DNA of 43,307 nucleotides, from contig ONBJ01000008.1 of NCBI GenBank assembly GCA_900316025.1, positions 1-43,307 on the forward strand, read 5' to 3'. This stretch comes from an uncultured Eubacteriales bacterium (GTDB taxonomy: Bacteria; Bacillota; Clostridia; Oscillospirales; Acutalibacteraceae). Positions 32,938-41,489 of the stretch are shown one piece after another (within the stretch, counting starts at the first letter, position 1; each line of letters begins with the position of its first letter). The notes beneath the pieces are model-generated. The model was not told where the DNA came from. It made no database searches and saw nothing but the letters and a program-made list of their open reading frames with translations. The position numbers were made by a program, and so were the translations under genes.

Positions 32938-33678
32938 TTATTCATTACCTGATTTTTCCGTGCCTGATATTTCTGCTTTGTCTTTTTTGTGTCCGTGACC
33001 ATTCTGCATTTCATCAGCACTTTTTTCGGATTTATCGGCAACCGCTCCTGTGAGTGCATTAATCTTGTAGGAATAGTGCTTGTCACCATAGATAAAGCCT
33101 ACCTTGTAAACCACAGTACCGTCATCAAGCTTTGATACATAAGTTCTGATTTTTTCAACCTTGTCGGAAGATATTCCTGCATCTTTAAGAGCCGCAGCCT
33201 GTGCCGTTTCCTTGCCTATTGCGTTATCGGGTTCGGCAGTTTCTTCCTTTTTTCTGTTCTTGCCGTGTGATTTTAAAGCGGCGTGTTCCTCAGCACTTTG
33301 CTCGGATTTATCGGCAACTGCTCCAGTGAGTGCATTAATCTTGTAGGAATAGTACTTGTCACCATAGACAAAGCCTACCTTATAAACCACAGTACCGTCA
33401 TCAAGCTTTGATACACGGGTTCTGATTTTTTCAACCTTATCGGAGGCTATTCCTGCATCTTTAAGAGCCTCAGCCTGTGCTTTGTCCTTGCCGATTGCAT
33501 TATCAGGCTCGGCAATTTTTTCTTTTTTGCCGTGTCTGTTTTTCTCGGAAGCCTGCGATGCAGCTTCTGTTGCGTTTGTCTTACCGTTTGTTGTTGCTGC
33601 AAATGCTGTTGCGATACTTCCTGTAATCATTACCGATGCCAAAGCAAGTACAATCAATGCTTTTCTTCTGTTTTTCAT
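32938..33678 (-). CDS. Exported protein with two PepSY-like repeats
   Basis: A 246-residue exported protein. The start at 33678 gives MKNRRKALIVL and 10-base spacing to GAAAGGA; the first in-frame ATG at 33687 is only one base from it. The signal peptide ends TAFA before ATTNGK. Two nearly identical units of about 92 residues follow, each with EPDNAIGK, AQAxALKDAGI, SDKVEKIRT, SKLDDGTVVYKVGF and YSYKINALTGAV, matching the PepSY domain. PepSY proteins often act as secreted inhibitors or sensors of peptidases or signalling proteins. It is divergent from a two-component system, a common arrangement in which it may be a target or sensory partner. A second stretch of charged low-complexity sequence separates the units and ends the protein. 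Confidence 0.88.
   Translation of the reverse strand: MKNRRKALIVLALASVMITGSIATAFAATTNGKTNATEAASQASEKNRHGKKEKIAEPDNAIGKDKAQAEALKDAGIASDKVEKIRTRVSKLDDGTVVYKVGFVYGDKYYSYKINALTGAVADKSEQSAEEHAALKSHGKNRKKEETAEPDNAIGKETAQAAALKDAGISSDKVEKIRTYVSKLDDGTVVYKVGFIYGDKHYSYKINALTGAVADKSEKSADEMQNGHGHKKDKAEISGTEKSGNE
33016..33531 (-). repeat. Two long direct repeats inside the PepSY gene
   Basis: Bases 33016-33255 and 33292-33531 are near-identical with a 276-base offset. The match is at DNA level, including third codon positions, so the duplication is recent or maintained by recombination. Confidence 0.85.
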
Positions 33679-33787
33679 TTTAATCATATCCTTTCAGAGA
33701 TTGTTTATATTGTTTATCTGACTTACTGTTCTGATACATTTACAATCCGTCAGTAAACTTATTGTTGGATTTGTTTTCTTCTGTATG

Positions 33788-33901
33788 CCTGTAATATACA
33801 GGTGTATTTAGGATTTTGTAAGGAATGTTTTTGGAATTTCCGTGGAATTTTATTGAATATTTTTTAATCCTCTATGCAGATATGTTGTTTTTGTGTATAA
33901 T
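33788..33901 (+). promoter_or_regulatory. Control region between PepSY gene and response regulator gene
   Basis: A perfect 15-base palindrome CCTGTA-ATA-TACAGG lies at 33788-33802. GGATT/GGAAT direct repeats follow at 33811, 33822, 33833 and 33844, each 11 bases apart, with a weaker TGAAT at 33854. A TATAAT -10 box is at 33896-33901 without a good -35 box, as at activator-dependent promoters. The repeats are placed for binding by an OmpR-type regulator. The whole 258-base divergent gap holds no gene. Confidence 0.5.
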
Positions 33902-33936
33902 AAGGACACATAAAATCTATAAGAGGGTAGAGTTAT

Positions 33937-34614
33937 ATGTACAGAATGTTGGTAGCAGATGATGAGCAGGATATATGCAGACTGATACAAAGATATGCAC
34001 AGCGTGACGGCTTTGAGGTTATTGCTGTCGGGGACGGCAGCGAAGCCGTTGAGCTGTGCAGAAAGGAAGATTTTGACATTATCGTTATGGATGTGATGAT
34101 GCCTGATACAGACGGCTTTACCGCCTGCCGTATGATAAAGGAAATAAAGGATATTCCTGTTTTAATGCTTTCGGCAAGAGGAACGGAATATGACAAGCTT
34201 TTCGGCTTTGAGGTAGGTGTTGATGATTATGTTACAAAACCGTTTTCACCGAAGGAGCTTATGGCAAGAATTAAAGTTATAATAAGCCGTCACAGTAATT
34301 CAAGACCAAAAGACACTCATAAAATAACAGTCAGCGGAATTGAAATTGACACTCTCGGACACAACGTATATATTGACGGCGAAAAAACAGAGCTTACCGT
34401 CAAGGAGTACGGAATACTTCTGTATTTCATAGAAAACAAAGGTATAGTTCTGTCAAGGGACAAGATACTGAATGCCGTATGGGGCTATGACTATTTCGGA
34501 GATGACAGGACAGTTGACTGGCAGATAAAGCTTCTCAGAAACAAGCTTGGAAAATACCGCAATAACATTCAGACCATAAGAGGGGTAGGTTATAAATTTG
34601 AAGCTCAGAGCTAA
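33937..34614 (+). CDS. OmpR/PhoB-family response regulator
   Basis: A 225-residue DNA-binding regulator. The receiver domain has acidic residues D8, D9, the phospho-acceptor D52 (IVMDVMMPD) and K101 (TKPF). The C-terminal winged helix (about 130-225) contains LTVKEYGILLYF and the recognition segment RTVDWQIKLLRNKLG, then GVGYKFE. Many homologues have RTVDVHI, so Trp-Gln is unusual there. The RBS AGAGGG precedes ATG 33937. It overlaps the kinase gene by 17 bases. It probably autoregulates and controls the divergent PepSY gene through the phased repeats upstream. Confidence 0.95.
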   Translation: MYRMLVADDEQDICRLIQRYAQRDGFEVIAVGDGSEAVELCRKEDFDIIVMDVMMPDTDGFTACRMIKEIKDIPVLMLSARGTEYDKLFGFEVGVDDYVTKPFSPKELMARIKVIISRHSNSRPKDTHKITVSGIEIDTLGHNVYIDGEKTELTVKEYGILLYFIENKGIVLSRDKILNAVWGYDYFGDDRTVDWQIKLLRNKLGKYRNNIQTIRGVGYKFEAQS

Positions 34615-36073
34615 ATCCTTCAAAACGAAGCTGTGGCTGTATTTTATGCTTTTTGCGGCGATAATTTTCACGGTTCTGTGGCTGCTGCAAACTGTATTTT
34701 TACAGAGTTTCTACAACAGAATGCTCATTGACAATACGAAAAAAACAGCCGAAATGATAGCCGAAAACAGTAACAGCGAAGATATAACAAGCATTATTGA
34801 TTCCGCATCTGTCAAAAATTCTTTACTTGTATATGTAACCGATACAGACGGAGAACTTCTTTATTTTGCTGATGAATACAAAGGCGGACATAAAAGAGAA
34901 CACCTCAGCGACAATACCATCAGTTCGGACAGCGGAGAAAATACAAACGGTAACAGAATCAAAAAAAGACATTATCTTGAAAGCTTCCGAAATCTGCCTT
35001 ATGATTTTGAGATTGTTCTTCAAAGACTGAATGACAGCGGCGATACGCAGTTTGAATATACCACCGAGAACTTTTATAATTACGGTACATACATTGATTA
35101 TTACGGTACGGACGGAAAGTCAATACTTTATGTTCAGACAACACTCGACCCTGTAGGTGCGGCAGTTTCGATAATACGGTTTCAGCTTATATGGGTGACT
35201 TTGTTTTCTCTGATTGCAGGCTTTATACTTGCGTGGTTTATTGCAAAAAGTTTTGGCAGACCTGTGGCACAGCTTTCGGAAAAAGCAAAATATCTCGGAG
35301 AAAGCAATTATCCCGAAGAATTTCAGGAGGGTTTCTGTACAGAACTTGACGATTTGAGCCGTAAGCTTGACAAAACCTCTGACAAGCTTATAGAGGTACG
35401 TAATTTTCAGACAGAGCTTCTTGCCAATGTATCGCACGATTTACGCACACCTCTTACAATGATAAAGGGATATGCGGAGTTAATAGGAGATACCTCGTGG
35501 GACGATGAGGAGCAGTGCAAAGCTGATATTGCAGTGATAATCCGTGAGGCTGACCGCCTTACCGAACTTGTCAATGAAATACTGGAATATTCCGAACTGA
35601 AAACGGGTGATATTCCTCATAATTCCGAAAGATTAAATCTCAGCGAACTGACCGCAAGAGTATGCAGAAATTTTGAAGATTTGTACAGGGGAAAGGAAGA
35701 AACAATAGAAACCCATATAGAAAACAGTATTTATGTAAACGGAACTGTAAACAGGCTGGAACGTGCCGTTTACAATCTCATAGACAACGCATTCCGTTAT
35801 ACCGACAAAAGCCGAAGGGTTACTGTCAGACTTACATCGGACGCTTCAAGGGCAAAAATAGAAGTGACCGACTACGGACAGGGAATACCGAAATCCGAAC
35901 TGGAAAACATATGGGAAAGGTACTATACATTCCGACAGAGAAAGGGCAGAGGTGTTTCGGGACTGGGACTTGCGATAGTAAGACAGACAGTAGATATGTT
36001 CGGAGGAAAATGCTATGTACTTAGTGAAGAGGGCAAAGGCAGTACATTCTGCATAGAGCTTGACAAATGCTGA
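34598..36073 (+). CDS. Sensor histidine kinase (partner of the OmpR-type regulator)
   Basis: A 491-residue membrane kinase. The start is TTG 34598, eight bases after GGGGTAGG; the next in-frame ATG (34646) would remove half of the first membrane helix. TM1 is residues 12-34 and TM2 195-216, enclosing an extracellular sensor region of about 160 residues rich in Asp, Tyr and Asn. HAMP-like linker, then H-box NVSHDLRTPL with phospho-acceptor H280, N-box YNLIDNAFRYT, G1 DYGQGIP and G2 GLGLAI. No recognised ligand domain is seen in the sensor region. It is followed after 152 bases by the redox operon, on the same strand, so it may govern it. Confidence 0.94.
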   Translation: MKLRAKSFKTKLWLYFMLFAAIIFTVLWLLQTVFLQSFYNRMLIDNTKKTAEMIAENSNSEDITSIIDSASVKNSLLVYVTDTDGELLYFADEYKGGHKREHLSDNTISSDSGENTNGNRIKKRHYLESFRNLPYDFEIVLQRLNDSGDTQFEYTTENFYNYGTYIDYYGTDGKSILYVQTTLDPVGAAVSIIRFQLIWVTLFSLIAGFILAWFIAKSFGRPVAQLSEKAKYLGESNYPEEFQEGFCTELDDLSRKLDKTSDKLIEVRNFQTELLANVSHDLRTPLTMIKGYAELIGDTSWDDEEQCKADIAVIIREADRLTELVNEILEYSELKTGDIPHNSERLNLSELTARVCRNFEDLYRGKEETIETHIENSIYVNGTVNRLERAVYNLIDNAFRYTDKSRRVTVRLTSDASRAKIEVTDYGQGIPKSELENIWERYYTFRQRKGRGVSGLGLAIVRQTVDMFGGKCYVLSEEGKGSTFCIELDKC

Positions 36074-36079
36074 TATTAG

Positions 36080-36192
36080 AGCCTGTTTAATATCCTTCCA
36101 CACGCATCTTTTTGGCATATTTTGCCGATAACTGCGTCAAAAATGCTCGGAATACGTCAGTATTCCTGTGCTTTTAATCGGTTCAATAAACA
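36080..36192. repeat. Intergenic hairpin-containing element between kinase gene and redox operon
   Basis: The segment holds GGCA-TATTT-TGCC (36114-36126) and GGAATAC-GTCA-GTATTCC (36149-36166) and begins and ends with GTTTAAT / ATAAAC-like sequence. It has no reading frame and appears once in this window. It resembles dispersed intergenic repeats of Clostridia, but I cannot verify that here. No clear promoter for the operon is seen in it. Confidence 0.4.
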
Positions 36193-36225
36193 AAACAATT
36201 AACCTGATTTTCGGAGGTGCTTTTT

Positions 36226-37497
36226 ATGAAAGACAATAACATTACCTCAACCCAAAATGAAGCTTTTGAGAAAGAATACTGCGATACACTCAACAGACTT
36301 GGTAACGATAACCGTATGCTCAAAGGACTGAGATGGTTTCTCGATACAGCATATAACAGGGCATATAATAATACAGAATGTACGGATTCAAAGTCTGTTG
36401 TAATACTCGGAACGTCAGTTCCCGAAGAGCTTGTTATAGCAGCAGGTGCAGAACCTCAGTGGATTATAGGCGGAAGTCTTGCTTCAACGGTATGGTCAGA
36501 TGAGCTTGTACCCAGAGATACCGACCCTGTAAGCCGTTCTGTTCTGGGATATATCAACAGACCTGACGGCAGCGGATTTTCCGATACACTGTTTATTATT
36601 CCGCTTGTAAGCGACAGTATGCGTAAGATAGCCTATGAGCTGAAATCAGAAGGAAGAAATATCTGTCTTGTGGATATTCCTCCCGACAGAAATGACACAT
36701 ACTCGGTTCAGAAATACGCAAAGCAGATGAAGGCTATGTGCAGTGCCGTTTCCGAACATACCAAAGCAAGAGTTACAAGACGTTCTTTAGTGTCAGCTAT
36801 GAAACTTATATCAGCAGCAAGACGTTCCCTGCACAGATTTCTTGAAGTATCAAGGGGACGTACCGATATAATTACGGACGCTGCAAGATTATTTGTCCGC
36901 AATTCATATTATATGACATCTTCCATAGTCGAATGGACACGCCGCCTTGAAGTGCTTACGGGAGAGATAGAGTTTTATGCAGTCAGAATGAAAAACAATG
37001 AGCGTAACCGACCTTGTATAATGCTTTTAGGCTCACCTGTAATCTTTCCTAATTACAAGATACCGTTTCTTACACGTGAATCAGGTCTTGCAATCTGTGA
37101 TACAGCAGACTATATCACACTGAAAACCAATATTGTATATGGTGAGAGTGCTATGCGTGGCAGACGTGACAGACTTATAGAAAATATTGCGGAAAAGTGG
37201 TATGCGTATGACTCTTCTCCGTCATTTGTAAAAAATGATGTCCTGTTCGGCTATGTATCATGGATTATACAGAAGGGATATACGGAGGGTATTATATACC
37301 ACGTACTTAAAGGACAGATTGAATACGATTTTGAGCTTGAACGTTTTGAAAATATGCTTGCAGAATACGGTATACCTGTTTTCAGACTTGAAACAGACTA
37401 CCAGTATCAGGACGTTGAACAGCTTCGCATACGTATGGAAGCATTTTCTGAAATGCTTGTTCAGAGAAGATACAGGGAGGTCAGGAGAGCATCATGA
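36226..37497 (+). CDS. HgdB/double-cubane-cluster-protein-like subunit without cluster cysteines
   Basis: A 423-residue protein of the 2-hydroxyacyl-CoA dehydratase beta / BcrB / double-cubane-cluster family (COG1775). It aligns along its length with the protein at 38675: VPEELVIAAGAEP, VPRDTDPVSRSVLGYI, LLGSPVIFPNYKIPFL, GIIYHVLKGQIEYDFE and DVEQLRIRMEAF. The cysteines that hold the Fe-S cluster in the family are all replaced: G62, D100, S129/S131, Y296, D329/S331 and Q364 stand where the paralogue has C72, C110, C140/C142, C305, C337/C339 and C372. The fold seems kept, so it may be a structural, regulatory or docking partner. ATG 36226 follows CGGAGGTG (36212-36219) with a short gap. It starts the operon; its stop overlaps the next start (ATGA). 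Confidence 0.87.
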   Translation: MKDNNITSTQNEAFEKEYCDTLNRLGNDNRMLKGLRWFLDTAYNRAYNNTECTDSKSVVILGTSVPEELVIAAGAEPQWIIGGSLASTVWSDELVPRDTDPVSRSVLGYINRPDGSGFSDTLFIIPLVSDSMRKIAYELKSEGRNICLVDIPPDRNDTYSVQKYAKQMKAMCSAVSEHTKARVTRRSLVSAMKLISAARRSLHRFLEVSRGRTDIITDAARLFVRNSYYMTSSIVEWTRRLEVLTGEIEFYAVRMKNNERNRPCIMLLGSPVIFPNYKIPFLTRESGLAICDTADYITLKTNIVYGESAMRGRRDRLIENIAEKWYAYDSSPSFVKNDVLFGYVSWIIQKGYTEGIIYHVLKGQIEYDFELERFENMLAEYGIPVFRLETDYQYQDVEQLRIRMEAFSEMLVQRRYREVRRAS

Positions 37498-38678
37498 AAT
37501 CGAGAAAAAAAATTATAATAACATCTGCTGTCTGCATAGGTATAGCAGCACTTGCATATTTTGCGTGGCTTTTTCCGTTTTACGAGTTTTCCGTAAACGA
37601 CTACGAAACAAGCATAGAAAAGCTTATGTCGGAGGATTACCTGAAAACTCTTGTACCGCTGTTTATTATAATCGCACTGTCTGCGGCAGGAATTATACTG
37701 GCGGTATTTGTAAGAAAGCAGCTTGTCAGAACTGACAGTCACCGTTCAGAATTTGCTTATGCCCGAACAGGCAGGGCAATCGGGAAAGCTCCTGAACAGA
37801 AGCCGGCCCTGTTTATGGTTGTAAGATGGATTGCTATGATTGTTTTCTTCTTTATGCTGATATGGGGCGGTCTGATTTTCGGACTGAAAATGTCAAGTGT
37901 GAGTATTCCCGTACTTTCCTGTCCATGGAACACGGAGCAGATGACAGAATCAAGCTGCTATTATATTTCACACCTTAACGAACTTTTTGAACTGCCGATT
38001 CAGAATATTCTCATATTCTTTGGCAGTACAATAGGCTTCACACTTCTTCTGGGACGTGCAATATGCGGATTTATATGTCCTATGGGTCTTATTCAGGATA
38101 TTATGGATAAAATCCGTCAGAAAACAAAGACCGAAGGAATAAAGATGAACGACAAAATGTATGAGGCACTTACACCTGTAAAGTGGTTTATACTGCTTAT
38201 ATTTGTAGGATTGTGCTTTATTGGCGGAAATTTCTGTAACTTCTGTCCTGCCGTAGCTGTATCGCCGATACTTGCAGGAATGAGTACCAGCCTTTATGTA
38301 AGCGGATTTCTTATGGTGCTTGTTCTTATGGGAGGATTTTTCAAACGCAGAGCATTCTGCACAATATGTCCTTTGGGTACTGTAATGGGAATGCTGCATA
38401 AATATTCACTTTTCCGCATAAAAAAGGACTGCCAGTCCTGTACAGAGTGCGGTGCCTGTTACGAAGCCTGTCCTATGGGAATAAAAATCATCTATACAGA
38501 GCGTGAAAAAGCCGATGTTACCCACGCAAACTGCATAATGTGCGGAGAATGTGTACGCTGCTGTCCCGAGGACAAGGCACTGTCGGTAACATTTGCAGGC
38601 AAAAGCCTGTATAAATCTTCAAGAAAGAAAATAATGTCGGGATATGAACCCGAAAAATGCGGGAGGGATAAAAAATGA
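37494..38678 (+). CDS. NapH-like polytopic membrane ferredoxin
   Basis: A 394-residue integral membrane iron-sulfur protein. About six membrane segments are visible (7-29, 53-72, 106-127, 160-185, 214-232 and 258-278). NapH/MauN-type Cys-Pro motifs occur as CGFICPMG, CNFCPA and CTICPLG next to membrane segments. Two ferredoxin-type [4Fe-4S] motifs are at the C-terminus: CQSCTECGACYEACP from C313 and CIMCGECVRCCP from C347. The family passes electrons between quinol, flavin or ferredoxin pools and periplasmic or membrane partners. The start lies inside the stop of the first HgdB-like gene, and its stop overlaps the next. Its place between two HgdB-like genes suggests it is the electron entry or exit point at the membrane. 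Confidence 0.9.
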   Translation: MKSRKKIIITSAVCIGIAALAYFAWLFPFYEFSVNDYETSIEKLMSEDYLKTLVPLFIIIALSAAGIILAVFVRKQLVRTDSHRSEFAYARTGRAIGKAPEQKPALFMVVRWIAMIVFFFMLIWGGLIFGLKMSSVSIPVLSCPWNTEQMTESSCYYISHLNELFELPIQNILIFFGSTIGFTLLLGRAICGFICPMGLIQDIMDKIRQKTKTEGIKMNDKMYEALTPVKWFILLIFVGLCFIGGNFCNFCPAVAVSPILAGMSTSLYVSGFLMVLVLMGGFFKRRAFCTICPLGTVMGMLHKYSLFRIKKDCQSCTECGACYEACPMGIKIIYTEREKADVTHANCIMCGECVRCCPEDKALSVTFAGKSLYKSSRKKIMSGYEPEKCGRDKK

Positions 38679-39982
38679 CTGTAAAATCAAAAGCCGATAC
38701 TCTGAAAGAAAGACAGGACAGACGTTTTATCAATAAGGAAACTCATACCGCAGCGAAATATCTCCGCCGTCTTGAAGAACTTTCCAATGCTCCCGATGGT
38801 ATAGAACAGTTTTATCAGGTACTTAAAAACATCTATGTTGAAATGGGTCATACTGAAACAGGAAATCAGAAGACAGTAGGAACATACTGTGTAATGACAC
38901 CGCCCGAGCTTATCTATGCGGCAGGAGCTGTACCCGTAAAGCTTTGCAGCGGAAACTATACCGCATTTTCGGTAGGCGACAGCGTAGCTCCGAGAGATGC
39001 CTGCCCTCTTGTAAAGGCTGTGGCAGGTTTTAAGCAGACAGGCTTAATGCCGGTTTATGAGGACTGTTCAATGATGATTGTTCCCATAACGTGCGACTGT
39101 AAAAAGAAAATAGCCGGAATGCTTTCCGAAAACTGTAATGTGACAACCCTTCATATTCCTGCATCACGTAATGACGAAGATATTGAGGAATTTACGGAGC
39201 AGCTTTATCAGCTTATGGAAAAGCTTGAAAAAGCTACAGGCAGCCGTATCACATTTGAAAGTCTTTCCGAAGGTTTCCGCAAGGTAGGATATGCACAGTA
39301 TGAGCTTTCGGAATTTATAAGACTTAAAAAACAAATTCCTTATCTTATAAGAGGCAGTCACGCTATGGCGATAATGAATGCCGCAGCATATATGCCTGCG
39401 GATATGTGGGGAAAGGCACTTCACAAGGTAAATGCGGCACTCAGAAAAAATATAGCCGAAAACAAGACGGTAACAACAAAAAAGCTTCCCAGAATACTGC
39501 TGACAGGTTCACCGATAGTTTTCCCGAATATAAAAATTCCGCTTCTTATAGAGGAAACAGGCGGTATCGTTGCCGCTGACGAAACCTGTATGGGTGAACG
39601 TGGTATGTGGGATCCTGCCGTTATTACGGATTACAGCTTTGACGGTATGATAAGAGCCTTGGCAAACCGTGCAGTGCGTCCGTGTCCTTGTCCTACCTTT
39701 GCGGATAACTCACAGAGAATATACCGTCTGAAGCAGCTTATAGAGGAAAATCAGATACAGGGTGTAATATATCACGTTCTGAGAGGCTGTCTTGTATATG
39801 ACTTTGAGTACAGACGCATTGAGTACGAACTTGGTAAACTCGGAATACCTGTAATAAGGCTTGAAAGCGACTACAACGAAGAAGATATTGAACAGCTCAG
39901 AATACGCATAGAAGCATTTATAGAACTTATCAAACTGAAACAGACACCCGAAAAACGAACAACAGTACGCAGAGATTTCTAA
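38675..39982 (+). CDS. HgdB/double-cubane-cluster-protein-like subunit, cysteine-complete
   Basis: A 435-residue protein of COG1775. Members reduce or dehydrate difficult substrates with a cluster that is charged by an ATP-dependent activator. Candidate ligands are C72 (TYCVMTPPEL), C110 (RDACPLVKA), C140 and C142 (TCDCKKK), C305 (ETCMGE), C337 and C339 (RPCPCPTF) and C372 (RGCLVYDFE). The CPC and TCDCKKK spacing recalls the double-cubane proteins and the YjiM-type more than dehydratases with a CoA-thioester partner. The gene overlaps the membrane ferredoxin gene and is followed by its probable activator gene. No CoA-transferase or acyl-CoA dehydrogenase is nearby, so amino-acid fermentation by the Hgd pathway is unlikely. 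Substrate unknown. Confidence 0.9.
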   Translation: MTVKSKADTLKERQDRRFINKETHTAAKYLRRLEELSNAPDGIEQFYQVLKNIYVEMGHTETGNQKTVGTYCVMTPPELIYAAGAVPVKLCSGNYTAFSVGDSVAPRDACPLVKAVAGFKQTGLMPVYEDCSMMIVPITCDCKKKIAGMLSENCNVTTLHIPASRNDEDIEEFTEQLYQLMEKLEKATGSRITFESLSEGFRKVGYAQYELSEFIRLKKQIPYLIRGSHAMAIMNAAAYMPADMWGKALHKVNAALRKNIAENKTVTTKKLPRILLTGSPIVFPNIKIPLLIEETGGIVAADETCMGERGMWDPAVITDYSFDGMIRALANRAVRPCPCPTFADNSQRIYRLKQLIEENQIQGVIYHVLRGCLVYDFEYRRIEYELGKLGIPVIRLESDYNEEDIEQLRIRIEAFIELIKLKQTPEKRTTVRRDF

Positions 39983-39994
39983 GGAGGGAACATT

Positions 39995-40780
39995 ATGAAA
40001 AAATATTACATAGGACTTGACGGTGGTTCAACATATCTGAAAGCTGCTCTGATAGGCGGAGGTCGTGTTATTGATACTATGGTTCGCAATACGGGCATAG
40101 ACAATGACGGCACTGCAAGAAAGATAGCAAAAGAACTCTGCGACAGAAATTCTCTTATGCCGTCAGATATAGGCTACATTATGGCGACAGGCTACAGCCG
40201 CAAGGTTTTAGAGGTTGCCGATTATGATATTTCCGAAATAACCGCACACGCTTATGGTGTCCGTCTTACTGCTCCGAAAGAATACCGTCCGGGAATGATA
40301 ATTGATATAGGCGGACAGGATTCAAAAATAATTTATCTTGACCAGAACTACGGAGTAAAAAATTTCAGTATGAACGATAAATGTGCGGCAGGTACAGGCA
40401 AATTTATGGAAGTTATTGCTCAGATACTTGAAACGACCATAGACAATGTAGGGCCTCTTTCGCTTAAAGCGACAAATCCCTGTGATATAAACAGTACTTG
40501 TGTTGTATTTGCACAATCAGAGGTTATTTCTCTTGTTGCCAGAAAATACGACCGCTGCGACATACTTGCAGGAATGCACCAGTCTATGGCAAAGCGTATA
40601 ATAAAGATGATGAAAAAGTCCGAAAAGGGCGGAGATATACTGATGACAGGCGGAGGTGCATTGAATATAGGGCTTCACCGTGCCTTTGAGGAGGAGCTTA
40701 TGAGAGATGTATATGTTGCCGAATATCCGCAGTTCAACGGTGCGATAGGTGCTGCATTAATCGCAAGTGAAAGAGGGTGA
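39995..40780 (+). CDS. ATP-dependent activator (BadF/BadG/HgdC family)
   Basis: A 261-residue ASKHA-fold ATPase of COG1924, the dimeric activator that uses ATP hydrolysis to inject a low-potential electron into an HgdB-type partner. The nucleotide-binding motifs are GLDGGSTYLKAAL and IIDIGGQDSK. C130 (NDKCAAGTGKF) and C169 (NSTCVVFAQSEV) are the two cysteines per monomer that bridge the subunits with one [4Fe-4S] cluster. The helix-cluster-helix region and the C-terminal MTGGGALNIG fit the family. RBS AAGGAGGG (39981-39988) overlaps the stop of the preceding gene. It lies 12 bases downstream of the cysteine-complete subunit, so it should act on it. Confidence 0.94.
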   Translation: MKKYYIGLDGGSTYLKAALIGGGRVIDTMVRNTGIDNDGTARKIAKELCDRNSLMPSDIGYIMATGYSRKVLEVADYDISEITAHAYGVRLTAPKEYRPGMIIDIGGQDSKIIYLDQNYGVKNFSMNDKCAAGTGKFMEVIAQILETTIDNVGPLSLKATNPCDINSTCVVFAQSEVISLVARKYDRCDILAGMHQSMAKRIIKMMKKSEKGGDILMTGGGALNIGLHRAFEEELMRDVYVAEYPQFNGAIGAALIASERG

Positions 40781-40784
40781 AGAA

Positions 40785-41489
40785 ATGGGTATCAGTTTGT
40801 TTCTGGAAAGTCTTACGGCGGCAGCGTCTGTCGGAACAGGCTGCGGAACGTGTTGCGGTTCGGGAATAAGTGCGGCACTGTATGGTTATCTTACAACGCA
40901 TATGAAAAATATGAAACAGTCGTTTTTTGCATTTTTTGAATTTTTCTTCGGAAAATTCATCGCAGTAATTGCCCTTTGCTGTATAGCTTCACTTGCAGGA
41001 AGGAATATTATTGATGAAACAGGCTGTATTTTCGGAATAAAAACCGCCCTTATAGTTGATATTGTAATGCTTTTTATGGGTATATGGCTGCTTGTCGGCT
41101 GGATAAGGGAACTCAGAGGTCATAAAAGCTGCAAAAGCTGCGGCGGCTGTAACGGAAGTCACTCAAAGATGACAGAATACAAGAAATCCAATCACGCTGC
41201 TATGATTGGAATGGGAATAGGCTACGGAGTTTCGCCCTGTGCACCGCTTATTCTTATGACAGGCTATGCCGCATCTCTGCCGACAGGCTATGCCGCACTT
41301 CTGGGAGCGGTGTTTGCAGTTGCAAGCACACTTTCGCCAATGCTTTTTATGCTGCTTATGTCGGGAGTTCTTGCAGGAAAGATGTATAAGGAAATACCGC
41401 AGTATCTGAAATGGTTCAGGCTTGCGTGTTACATAATGCTGATTATTGTTTTTTCGGTCAGCTTGTTTCGAGAGGTGATTGCATTATGA
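40785..41489 (+). CDS. CcdA/DsbD-like membrane thiol-transfer protein
   Basis: A 234-residue membrane protein with about six segments. ATG 40785 follows AGAGGGTGAAG; an in-frame GTG at 40767 is less likely. C20, C23 and C24 (GTGCGTCCGSG) lie at the start of the first half and C152 (GVSPCAPL) at the start of the second, which matches the symmetric redox cysteine pair of CcdA/DsbD that carry reducing power across the membrane. An inter-half loop adds C116, C119 and C122 (CKSCGGCNG). The protein could also be a TauE-like or metal transporter, since the motif is not perfect. Its stop overlaps the next gene (ATGA). Confidence 0.78.
   Translation: MGISLFLESLTAAASVGTGCGTCCGSGISAALYGYLTTHMKNMKQSFFAFFEFFFGKFIAVIALCCIASLAGRNIIDETGCIFGIKTALIVDIVMLFMGIWLLVGWIRELRGHKSCKSCGGCNGSHSKMTEYKKSNHAAMIGMGIGYGVSPCAPLILMTGYAASLPTGYAALLGAVFAVASTLSPMLFMLLMSGVLAGKMYKEIPQYLKWFRLACYIMLIIVFSVSLFREVIAL

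Noticed and set aside
36080-36192. Element before the redox operon as its promoter or attenuator
   Set aside because: No convincing -35/-10 pair or alternative terminator structure is visible; it looks like a dispersed repeat.
38675-40780. HgdB-like subunit and activator as part of a 2-hydroxyglutaryl-CoA or lactoyl-CoA dehydratase pathway
   Set aside because: No CoA-transferase, dehydrogenase or second cluster-bearing subunit is present, and the partner subunit has no cluster cysteines. The double-cubane-like reading fits better.
41411-41485. Earlier start of the four-cysteine protein at 41411
   Set aside because: It would overlap the CcdA-like gene by nearly 80 bases. ATG 41486 gives an ATGA overlap and places the signal anchor at the N-terminus.
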